Source of the DNA: Acholeplasmataceae bacterium | Lineage (GTDB): Bacteria > Bacillota_I > Bacilli_A > Acholeplasmatales > Acholeplasmataceae | Assembly: GCA_012520715.1 (NCBI GenBank) | Contig: JAAYNT010000012.1 | Location: forward strand, 1-5,131 | Length of the DNA: 5,131 nt | Direction: 5' to 3' | Part shown: piece by piece, positions 1-5,085 of the stretch | Position numbering within the stretch: the stretch's first letter is position 1 | Layout of the letters: the number at the start of each line of letters is the position of its first letter | The notes under the pieces: generated by a model | Database searches by the model: none | The model's input: only the letters and a program-made list of their open reading frames with translations | What the model was told of the DNA's origin: nothing | Position numbers and translations under genes: made by a program

Positions 1-123
1 ACCCGAGCGAGTGATTGGCGCAAGTAGTGATTTTTCAGGAGTAGTCGTTGTAATTTCTTCGTTAGTTAAGACACTCATGTTACGACGTCCTGGCGTCGTT
101 GCTTTGTATTTTTTAACCGCCAT
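1..123 (-). CDS. rplB: Ribosomal protein L2 (uL2), N-terminal fragment
   Basis: Large-subunit protein L2 binds 23S rRNA near the peptidyl transferase centre and is needed for subunit association. Only the first 41 codons are in the window; the gene runs off the left edge. The start MAVKKYKATTPGRRNM and the following segment with PEKSLLAPI match the conserved L2 N-terminus. The ATG is preceded by a strong Shine-Dalgarno, AGAGGAGG (132-139), seven to eight bases upstream. It is the fifth gene of the S10 operon, 32 bp after rplW, which is the canonical order. The globular RNA-binding domains lie outside the window. Identity is secure from sequence and position. Confidence 0.96.
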   Translation of the reverse strand, partial: MAVKKYKATTPGRRNMSVLTNEEITTTTPEKSLLAPITRSG

Positions 124-155
124 AGTTAAAACCTCCTCTAATTTTCACTTTCATA

Positions 156-440
156 CTAAATAGCGAATGCTTCAATTGAATCAGTATCGATCAATTTAAC
201 AATAGCTTTTTTGTATGCGGATGTATATCCTTCATATTGGCCCATTCTTTTCTTTTTAGGACGAACATTAATTGTTTTTACAGACACAACTGTTACTCCA
301 AAAATCTCTTCAATAGCTTTTTTAATTTCTACTTTATTAGCTTTTCTATCAACTTCAAATGTATATGAGTTGTTAGATTCAACTAATTGCATTGATTTTT
401 CAGTAATAATTGGCTTTCTAATAATATCAAAATGTCTCAT
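156..440 (-). CDS. rplW: Ribosomal protein L23 (uL23)
   Basis: L23 is a 94-residue large-subunit protein that sits at the polypeptide exit tunnel and docks trigger factor and the signal recognition particle. Visible family features are the N-terminal KPIITEKS segment (9-16), the Y-F-V..ANK.EIK pattern (26-40), and AIEEIFGV followed by V..VKT.NV (42-59). The basic PKKKR stretch (61-65) belongs to the rRNA-contacting loop. Length is normal for bacteria. Its ATG overlaps the rplD stop by one base (UAAUG), so translation is probably coupled. It also has its own Shine-Dalgarno, GAGGAGG (451-457), inside the end of rplD with a 10-base spacer. It ends in TAG. Confidence 0.98.
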   Translation of the reverse strand: MRHFDIIRKPIITEKSMQLVESNNSYTFEVDRKANKVEIKKAIEEIFGVTVVSVKTINVRPKKKRMGQYEGYTSAYKKAIVKLIDTDSIEAFAI

Positions 441-1060
441 TATTGTAGGGCCTCCTCAAAATATTTAACTGCTTCAACTGTTAACAGTAATTGGTGAGCG
501 TTTAAAATATCATAAACACTTACGTGATTAGCAAGTCCAACTTGAACTGTGTTAATGTTTCTTGATGATAACACTAAATTTTGTTCAAGTTTAGTATCAA
601 CTACTAATACTTTTTTGTTAACTTTTAAAGCTTCTAATGTTTGTGTAAAATCTTTTGTCTTTGGTGCAGCAAATTCAATTTTATCAACAACGATTAGTGA
701 ACCTTCACTAGCGTGGTGTGATAATGCTGAACGTAGTGCTAAGTTTCTTACTTTTTGATTAACTTTTACACGGTAGCTTCTTGGTGTAGGACCGAAGACT
801 ACTCCTCCGCCTACCCATTGTGGTGATCTAATTGAACCTTGACGGGCACGTCCTGTTCCCTTTTGTCTCCAAGGTTTTCTTCCTCCACCTCTTACTTCAG
901 AACGACCTTTAACATCGTGTGTACCTTGACGCATAGCCGCACGTTGTGCTTTTACTACTTCATAGATTGCACCTTGATGTGGTTCAATTCCGAATACTAA
1001 TTCATTTAATACTAGGTCACTAACTTTAGCACCTTGTTGATTTAATACTTGTACTTTCAT
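440..1060 (-). CDS. rplD: Ribosomal protein L4 (uL4)
   Basis: L4 is a 206-residue large-subunit assembly protein whose long loop lines the exit-tunnel constriction. The loop is recognisable at about residues 45-95, with EVRGGGRKPWRQKGTGRARQ (55-74) and SPQWVGGGVVFGP (79-91). This is the region where macrolide-resistance changes occur in other bacteria. The globular domain follows, with LRSALS (109-114) and the VVD..E motif (124-129). In E. coli, L4 represses its own operon by binding the S10 leader; whether that holds here is unknown. The Shine-Dalgarno TAGGAGG (1068-1074) contains the rplC stop codon. Length and order are canonical. Confidence 0.98.
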   Translation of the reverse strand: MKVQVLNQQGAKVSDLVLNELVFGIEPHQGAIYEVVKAQRAAMRQGTHDVKGRSEVRGGGRKPWRQKGTGRARQGSIRSPQWVGGGVVFGPTPRSYRVKVNQKVRNLALRSALSHHASEGSLIVVDKIEFAAPKTKDFTQTLEALKVNKKVLVVDTKLEQNLVLSSRNINTVQVGLANHVSVYDILNAHQLLLTVEAVKYFEEALQ

Positions 1061-1067
1061 GTTCTGA

Positions 1068-1074
1068 CCTCCTA
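1068..1074 (-). promoter_or_regulatory. rplD ribosome binding site overlapping the rplC stop
   Basis: The Shine-Dalgarno TAGGAGG begins with the TAG stop of rplC (1072-1074) and lies seven bases before the rplD ATG. A ribosome finishing rplC would stop directly on the rplD binding site, which favours coupled translation of L3 and L4. Coupling is inferred from the overlap. Confidence 0.85.
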
Positions 1075-1701
1075 TTTAACAGCTGACTTAATCATAACTA
1101 AACCTTTTTTAGGTCCAGGGATTGAGCCACTAATTAAAATTACTTGTTTTTCAACGTCAACTTTAGCAATAACTAAGTTTTGGATTGTTACTCTTTCATG
1201 TCCCATTTGACCTGGAAGTGGTTTACCTTTTAAGTTACCTTTAACTGCTCCCATTGATCCTGGACCACGATGGTATCTAGAACCATGTGATTTAAAACCC
1301 ATTCTTTGGTTATGTCTTTTAATGTTTCCTTGAAAACCTTTACCTTTAGAAGTTCCTGTTACATCAACAACTTCTCCTTCAGAAAATATATCAGGGCTGA
1401 TTACAGCTCCTACTTCTAACTCTGCTAATTCGTTTTGCCCTTCTTTAAAGCGTATTTCTCTAACGAAGCGCTTAGGTGCTGAGTTAGCTTTAGCAACATG
1501 TCCCATTTCTGGTTTGTTCGCTAGTGTTTCTCGTTTAGTGTCATATCCAACTTGAGTTGCAACATATCCGTCTTTTTCAATTGTTTTTTGTTGCAATACA
1601 ACGTTATCAGCGACATCAACGACAGTTACTGGAATTAATTGACCGTTTTCATTGAAGATTTGAGTCATTCCAATTTTTCTACCTAAGATTCCTTTGCTCA
1701 T
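1072..1701 (-). CDS. rplC: Ribosomal protein L3 (uL3)
   Basis: L3 (209 residues) is an early-assembly large-subunit protein whose central extension reaches the peptidyl transferase centre. Diagnostic segments are the N-terminal GRKIGMTQIF (7-16), KGKGFQGNIKRH (119-130), SHGSRYHRGPGSMG (138-151) and PGQMGHERVTIQNL (163-176). Gln165 in the last segment appears to align with the glutamine that PrmB methylates in E. coli; whether this organism has PrmB cannot be seen. The start ATG has a Shine-Dalgarno AAAGGAAA about ten bases upstream, within 1707-1716. It lies 29 bp after rpsJ in the standard S10 operon order. No truncation or frameshift is visible. Confidence 0.98.
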   Translation of the reverse strand: MSKGILGRKIGMTQIFNENGQLIPVTVVDVADNVVLQQKTIEKDGYVATQVGYDTKRETLANKPEMGHVAKANSAPKRFVREIRFKEGQNELAELEVGAVISPDIFSEGEVVDVTGTSKGKGFQGNIKRHNQRMGFKSHGSRYHRGPGSMGAVKGNLKGKPLPGQMGHERVTIQNLVIAKVDVEKQVILISGSIPGPKKGLVMIKSAVK

Positions 1702-1730
1702 AACTATTTTCCTTTCTTTTTATTATTTCG

Positions 1731-2042
1731 TTATTGTCTTAGCATAATGTCAATTCCACTTGGAAGGTCAATGTGCATTAATGCTTCAATTGTTCTTCTT
1801 GATGGATTAACGATTTCAATTAGTCTTTTGTGGGTTCTTCTTTCGAATTGTTCACGACTTGTTTTGTTAACGTGTGGTGAACGTAATACTGTGAAGATTT
1901 CTTTTTTAGTTGGTAGTGGAACTGGACCTACGATTTCTGCTCCTGTTTTTACTACGCTATCCACAATTCTTTTAGCTGCATCATCGATTAATTTATGATC
2001 GTATGATTTAAGTCTAATTTTGATTACGTTTTTCTTTGCCAT
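1731..2042 (-). CDS. rpsJ: Ribosomal protein S10 (uS10, NusE)
   Basis: S10 (103 residues) is a small-subunit head protein that also acts as NusE in transcription antitermination with NusB. The sequence is typical throughout: IKIRLKSYDHKLID (7-20), GPVPLPTKKEIFTVLRSPHV (39-58), the ribosome-inserted loop NKTSREQFE (59-67), and the C-terminal LPSGIDIMLR (93-102). It is the first gene of the S10 operon. The Shine-Dalgarno AAAGGAG (2051-2057) stands eight bases before the ATG. It is preceded by a promoter and a structured leader of about 130 nt, described separately. It ends in TAA. Confidence 0.98.
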   Translation of the reverse strand: MAKKNVIKIRLKSYDHKLIDDAAKRIVDSVVKTGAEIVGPVPLPTKKEIFTVLRSPHVNKTSREQFERRTHKRLIEIVNPSRRTIEALMHIDLPSGIDIMLRQ

Positions 2043-2172
2043 TTTTTATTCTCCTTTCGCCTATCTCTAGTCTAGACTTGCTCCGTGGAAATTGTTTGAA
2101 ACTCGACAACGGCTATCGGCGTTCCAATAACCTTCCACATCTAAGCCTTTTGTGCTACAAAATTTGCACAGC
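2043..2172 (-). promoter_or_regulatory. Structured 5' leader of the S10 operon
   Basis: This leader runs from the predicted transcription start near 2172 to the rpsJ start. It is visibly richer in G and C than the flanking DNA. A 5-bp hairpin pairs TGTGC (2170-2166) with GCACA (2155-2151). A longer interrupted stem pairs GTGGAA (2138-2133) with TTCCAC (2090-2085), then ATTG (2128-2125) with CAAT (2094-2091), with a possible apical stem CGATAG/TTGTCG (2118-2113 with 2109-2104). A 10-base palindrome AGTCTAGACT (2078-2069) follows, before the rpsJ Shine-Dalgarno. The pairings were found by eye. By analogy with other ribosomal-protein operons this may be an autogenous control element for L4 or S10, but I do not recognise a named RNA family. 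The leader also contains a 22-codon reading frame at 2140-2072. Confidence 0.5.
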
Positions 2173-2178
2173 GTGTTT

Positions 2179-2207
2179 ATTATATAATAATATAATATGC
2201 AATGCAA
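2179..2207 (-). promoter_or_regulatory. Predicted sigma-A promoter of the S10 operon
   Basis: The -10 box is a perfect TATAAT (2184-2179). A weak -35 box TTGCAT (2207-2202, three of six consensus bases) lies 17 bp upstream. The DNA further upstream is A/T-rich, as in an UP element. Transcription would start near 2172. The -10 lies inside a 14-bp palindrome, TTATTATATAATAA (2177-2190). Confidence 0.6.
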
Positions 2208-2410
2208 ACAATTTAATCATTTATTTTAAAATTAATAAAAAACAACACTTTTTGACCTACTTATTATATATAATAAGAAAAATTAGCACCTTTTTCCCAA
2301 CTAGCAATTTTTACTCTGTTTTTGGTTTATATTTCATTAATTTTAATATTTTAACTATTCTTCGCCATTCTTATTATTTATACTCTCAAATTGAAATATC
2401 AACTAAATTT
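2208..2410. other. AT-rich intergenic region without a gene
   Basis: Together with the leader, promoter and terminator this forms the gene-free stretch 2043-2454. The part between the S10 promoter and the kinase terminator is strongly A/T-rich, with no convincing start with a ribosome site, no RNA gene and no second clear promoter. The only structure seen is an 18-bp perfect palindrome, CTTATTATATATAATAAG, at 2260-2277. Confidence 0.6.
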
Positions 2411-2435
2411 ATTAAAAAACCGGCTCAAAGCCGGT
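2411..2435 (-). terminator. Rho-independent terminator after the ROK kinase
   Basis: A 7-bp GC-rich stem ACCGGCT/AGCCGGT (2435-2429 with 2425-2419) has a 3-nt loop and is followed on the minus strand by a run of six U residues. It lies 20 bp after the kinase stop codon and separates that transcript from the S10 operon. Confidence 0.92.
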
Positions 2436-2454
2436 AATTTGTTAAATTTGATTA

Positions 2455-3393
2455 TTATTCTAATAATAAGTAATATGCCCCGTAAAAGCCTGCATCATTA
2501 CCTAATTTTGCCATTTCAAATTTAGCATTAACTGTTCCAAATCTTGCTTCTTTTTGGAAGTGATAGTTTATTTTTGATAATAAAAACTCTCCCGCTCTAG
2601 CAACCCCTCCGCCAATAATAATTACTTCAGGATCATATACTAAACTAACTGCAACTGCCATTTCTCCAATTGCTTTTGCAACTGAGTCTACTACTTTAAT
2701 ACCAACAAAGTCTCCGGCTTTAGCACTATCAAAAATAAGTTTGGGTGTAATGGTTTGCTTTTCCATTACACTTTTTTCTTTTTTCATTAACTCTTCAGCT
2801 GTTTGGATCATACCACTAGTTCCAGCAACAGTCTCAACACAACCAAACTTACCACAACCGCATAAGCGTTTGTTGTTAAGATTATAAGGGATGTGACCAA
2901 TTTCACCAGCTGAACCAGTATAACCAGTTACTAATTGGCGATTAATAATAACTCCGCCGCCAATACCAGTACCTAAAGTTATAAATAATGCATCTTTAAT
3001 TTTATTGTTATTTAAATATTTATATTCTCCATAAGCTGCTAAATTAGCATCATTTCCAACTACTACTTTTAAGTGAGATTTTTGAAATCTTTCTTTAATT
3101 TTTGTTGCAATATCAAAGTTAGTTCCAATATCTAAATTAGCACATGTTGAAATAATACCATCAATGACTGGACCTGGAATTGCTACTCCAATTCCAAGTA
3201 AAGCATTTAAGCTAGCTTCTTGTTCATCTAATTTCTCCATAACAACATTAAAAATAGTTTCTACTATTTCTTTTCTTACATCTTCTTTAGGAGTTTTAAC
3301 TTTATGAGTATCAATTAATCTTTGTAAGTCATCAAACAAACCAAACTTAATTTCAGTTCCACCTACATCGACACCAAAATAATAACCTTTCAT
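2455..3393 (-). CDS. ROK-family sugar kinase, probable glucokinase
   Basis: This is a cytosolic ATP-dependent sugar kinase of the ROK family. Glucose to glucose-6-phosphate is most likely, but specificity cannot be read with certainty (glcK type). From the chosen start the protein has 312 residues, normal for the family. Motifs in order: phosphate-binding DVGGT (9-13); GNDAN (113-117) with catalytic Asp115; LGTGIGGG (140-147); GEIGH (163-167); the ROK zinc motif CGCGKFGC (178-185) with Cys178, Cys180, Cys185 and probably His167; and the adenosine-site IIIGGGV (258-264). The frame stays open upstream to a TTG at 3444, but family homology begins at the ATG at 3393. That ATG has GGTGAT (3398-3403), the 3' part of an extended Shine-Dalgarno, four bases upstream, and a likely promoter lies between the two starts. 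The gene follows the DUF4143 ATPase by 81 bp and ends at a strong terminator. Confidence 0.93.
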   Translation of the reverse strand: MKGYYFGVDVGGTEIKFGLFDDLQRLIDTHKVKTPKEDVRKEIVETIFNVVMEKLDEQEASLNALLGIGVAIPGPVIDGIISTCANLDIGTNFDIATKIKERFQKSHLKVVVGNDANLAAYGEYKYLNNNKIKDALFITLGTGIGGGVIINRQLVTGYTGSAGEIGHIPYNLNNKRLCGCGKFGCVETVAGTSGMIQTAEELMKKEKSVMEKQTITPKLIFDSAKAGDFVGIKVVDSVAKAIGEMAVAVSLVYDPEVIIIGGGVARAGEFLLSKINYHFQKEARFGTVNAKFEMAKLGNDAGFYGAYYLLLE

Positions 3394-3424
3394 GTGTATC
3401 ACCAATTTCTTAATTACTGTATCT

Positions 3425-3453
3425 ATTTTATCATAAATTTTCAAATGTTTGTA
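3425..3453 (-). promoter_or_regulatory. Possible extended -10 promoter of the ROK kinase
   Basis: TGA-TAAAAT (3433-3425) fits an extended -10 element, with a poor -35 TACAAA (3453-3448) 17 bp upstream. The start of transcription would be near 3418, giving a leader of about 25 nt before the ATG at 3393. Readthrough from the ATPase gene is also possible because no terminator is visible between the two genes. Confidence 0.4.
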
Positions 3454-3463
3454 GTTTCTACAA
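3449..3463. repeat. Inverted repeat in the ATPase-kinase gap, possible operator
   Basis: TTGTAG and CTACAA form a perfect 6-bp inverted repeat with a 3-bp centre. One arm covers the predicted kinase -35 box, the usual place for a repressor operator. No U-tract follows in the transcribed direction, so it is a poor terminator. It does not resemble a cre (CcpA) site. An operator role is inference. Confidence 0.35.
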
Positions 3464-3474
3464 TCATAAGTGAT

Positions 3475-4755
3475 TTATGGTTTTAAGCATCCAATTGGAA
3501 TTACTAACACACCATCTTTTCTTTTATATGCAAATTTATCAACAGCTGTAATAACAGCAAGAAATGATGGTTTATTCATTTTCTCATGATTAATTTTCTC
3601 ACTTAATTTAATTAAGCTTTTAGCTCCTTCGTTAATTAGAGATTCTCCGCCTAACTTTATTTCTATTAACCCCCATCTTCCATCATTTAAGTGGACTACA
3701 GCGTCCGCTTCTAATCCATCTCGATCACGATAGTTAAAGACTGAGCCATGTAGTGTTTGAGCATATACTCTTAAATCTCGAATTACTAAATTTTCAAATA
3801 GTAATCCTAAAGTGTTTAAATCATTCATTAAATCATTTGGGCTTGCATGTAATATCGAAGTAGCAATTGATGGATCAACAAAATGTCTAGTATTGGTTGT
3901 TCTTATTGTTGTTTTGCTTCTTAACCTTGGAGTCCAACTTTCTGTTTCCTCAATCACAAATAATTTGGTTAAAGCATTAACATATGAGTAAATGGTTCTC
4001 ATATCTTCTATTTCAAAATTTGATTCAATATCTTTTTGAATTTTTGTTAGTGCATTTGATGTTGAAATATTTCTTGCATAAGATCTTAGTATATTTCTAG
4101 CTCTTGTCGGATTTCTTTTTATTCCATCAACATTAACTATATCACTTTCAACTAATGATTCAACATAGTCTTTGGAATAATTAAGTGCTAGTTCTTTATT
4201 TTGTTCAGTAATTGATTCTGGAAATCCTCCACGACAAATCAAATATGCTATATCTTCTAGAGAATGAACGTTAGTTCCGGTTATATTATCGTCATTATTG
4301 AATAGTTTTTCTAAAGATACTTCCCCGCTGCTTTCATTGCTTTCCCATAAACTCATTGTTCTCATAGTAATTTTTTTAAATCGACCGATTCCACTATGTC
4401 TATTCTTATCATCAATTGGTTTAGCAGATCCTGTTAAGATAAATAAACCTTTACCTCCTGTATCATCTATCTCAGCACGAATATAATCCCATAATTCTGG
4501 AATTTTTTGCCACTCATCAAATAAAAGTGGTTTCTCACCATCAAATAATTTTGAATCACCAACATCTGATAACAACTTATATTGATTGAAAGTTGCCGGC
4601 CTTTGTAATTTAACGACTTTTTTAGCAAATCTTTCTGCAGTTGTCGACTTGCCACTCCATTTTGGACCTTCAATAACTATACATCCATTAGTTAACATTG
4701 ATGTTTCTATATTTTTTTCAATTAATCGCGGTAAATATATTTTTTTAGTACTCAC
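3475..4755 (-). CDS. AAA_14/DUF4143 family ATPase
   Basis: This 426-residue protein has the architecture of the widespread ATP-binding DUF4143 family, whose biological role is not established. The N-terminal P-loop domain has Walker A GPKWSGKST (30-38), Walker B PLLFDE (76-81), a sensor-1-like ILTGSA (106-111) and SGIGRF (121-126), then the family motif GGFPE (176-180). Residues about 215-275 resemble a winged-helix segment. The C-terminal DUF4143 part contains GLLFENLV (317-324) and a PD-(D/E)XK-like pattern, EAD (349-351) with IEIK (364-367). All putative catalytic residues are present, but nuclease activity is not shown. The start is a GTG with Shine-Dalgarno GAGGTG (4761-4766) five bases upstream; the first internal Met (20) would cut into the conserved N-terminus. 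The gene has its own consensus promoter embedded in direct repeats and stands alone beside a tRNA cluster, a common site for acquired genes. All six Trp codons are UGG. Confidence 0.92.
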   Translation of the reverse strand: MSTKKIYLPRLIEKNIETSMLTNGCIVIEGPKWSGKSTTAERFAKKVVKLQRPATFNQYKLLSDVGDSKLFDGEKPLLFDEWQKIPELWDYIRAEIDDTGGKGLFILTGSAKPIDDKNRHSGIGRFKKITMRTMSLWESNESSGEVSLEKLFNNDDNITGTNVHSLEDIAYLICRGGFPESITEQNKELALNYSKDYVESLVESDIVNVDGIKRNPTRARNILRSYARNISTSNALTKIQKDIESNFEIEDMRTIYSYVNALTKLFVIEETESWTPRLRSKTTIRTTNTRHFVDPSIATSILHASPNDLMNDLNTLGLLFENLVIRDLRVYAQTLHGSVFNYRDRDGLEADAVVHLNDGRWGLIEIKLGGESLINEGAKSLIKLSEKINHEKMNKPSFLAVITAVDKFAYKRKDGVLVIPIGCLKP

Positions 4756-4760
4756 AAAAC

Positions 4761-4766
4761 CACCTC
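4761..4766 (-). promoter_or_regulatory. Ribosome binding site fixing the GTG start of the ATPase
   Basis: GAGGTG lies five bases before GTG at 4755 and decides that start, since no ATG is available in the conserved N-terminus. The predicted transcription start near 4768 is only about two bases upstream, so the leader is about 13 nt and the Shine-Dalgarno sits at the extreme 5' end of the mRNA. Confidence 0.75.
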
Positions 4767-4774
4767 ACAATGCT

Positions 4775-4803
4775 ATTATATTATATAATGTATGTTTTGT
4801 CAA
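4775..4803 (-). promoter_or_regulatory. Perfect-consensus sigma-A promoter of the ATPase gene
   Basis: TTGACA (4803-4798), a 17-bp spacer and TATAAT (4780-4775) match the vegetative consensus at all twelve positions. The -35 box and most of the spacer are supplied by the most promoter-proximal of four direct repeats. A protein bound to the repeats would therefore compete directly with RNA polymerase. A promoter this strong on an accessory gene suggests that it is normally repressed, which is inference. Confidence 0.85.
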
Positions 4804-4878
4804 TATTTCAATGTATGTTTTGTCATATTTTCAATGTATGTTTTGTCAACTTTTCAATGTATGTTTTGTCGTAATTAC
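4787..4878. repeat. Four 23-bp direct repeats upstream of the ATPase gene
   Basis: The units start at 4787, 4810, 4833 and 4856. The first 15 bases, AATGTATGTTTTGTC, are identical in all four. The remaining 8 bases vary but are AT-rich and end in TTTC in the first three; the fourth has a diverged tail. Read on the gene strand each core is GACAAAACATACATT. In units 1 and 3 the two preceding bases complete TTGACA. The core is not palindromic, so this is an iteron-like array of directional sites rather than inverted operators. Spacing is constant at 23 bp, about 2.2 helical turns. Confidence 0.95.
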
Positions 4879-4883
4879 ATAAA

Positions 4884-4905
4884 TAAAAAAACAGCCGAAG
4901 CTGTT
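4884..4905 (-). terminator. Rho-independent terminator of the tRNA cluster
   Basis: AACAGC (4905-4900) pairs with GCTGTT (4895-4890) around a UUCG tetraloop closed by C-G, an exceptionally stable hairpin, and is followed by a run of U residues. It lies about 15 bp after the 3' end of tRNA-Phe and insulates the ATPase promoter region from tRNA transcription. The repeat array begins a few bases further on. Confidence 0.9.
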
Positions 4906-4920
4906 GTTTTAGCTAGCCAG

Positions 4921-4996
<76 letters not shown>

Positions 4997-5002
4997 AACA
5001 AA

Positions 5003-5078
5003 TGGCGGTCTCGACGGGACTTGAACCCGCGATCTCCTGCGTGACAGGCAGGCATGTTGACCACTACACCACGAGACC
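5003..5078 (-). tRNA. tRNA-Asp (GUC)
   Basis: This is a complete 76-nt tRNA. The acceptor stem pairs GGTCTCG with CGAGACC. The anticodon arm is CCTGC-CTGTCAC-GCAGG with anticodon GUC. The T-loop TTCAAGT is present, the discriminator is G as expected for Asp, and the CCA end is encoded (5005-5003). It lies between tRNA-fMet and tRNA-Phe, the fMet-Asp-Phe order known from Bacillus and Mollicutes clusters. Confidence 0.97.
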
Positions 5079-5085
5079 ATTTATT

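Noticed and set aside
2252..2274. Plus-strand promoter TTGACC with TATAAT
   Set aside because: The spacer is only 11 bp, too short for a sigma-A promoter, and there is no plus-strand gene downstream.
2036..2437. Plus-strand reading frame of 133 codons
   Set aside because: It runs antisense through the S10 leader, promoter and kinase terminator. Its composition simply reflects AT-rich DNA, with no recognisable domain.
3394..3444. Longer ROK kinase starting at TTG 3444
   Set aside because: The extra 17 residues precede the family N-terminus, lack a good ribosome site and overlap the predicted promoter; the ATG at 3393 fits better.
3449..3463. Terminator for the ATPase gene
   Set aside because: The stem is only 6 bp and AT-rich, and no U-tract follows on the minus strand.
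4467..4673. Minus-strand 68-codon frame inside the ATPase gene
   Set aside because: It lies wholly within the conserved ATPase domain in another frame, with no similarity to a known family.
4787..4878. CRISPR array
   Set aside because: The conserved units are only 15 bp and the intervening segments 8 bp and AT-rich, far too short for spacers. There is no cas gene, and the array is fused to a promoter.
4586..4882. Plus-strand reading frame of 98 codons with repeated Cys-Phe-Val segments
   Set aside because: It is antisense to the ATPase N-terminus and then runs through the 23-bp repeats; its apparent repeated peptide is a by-product of them. No ribosome site is evident.
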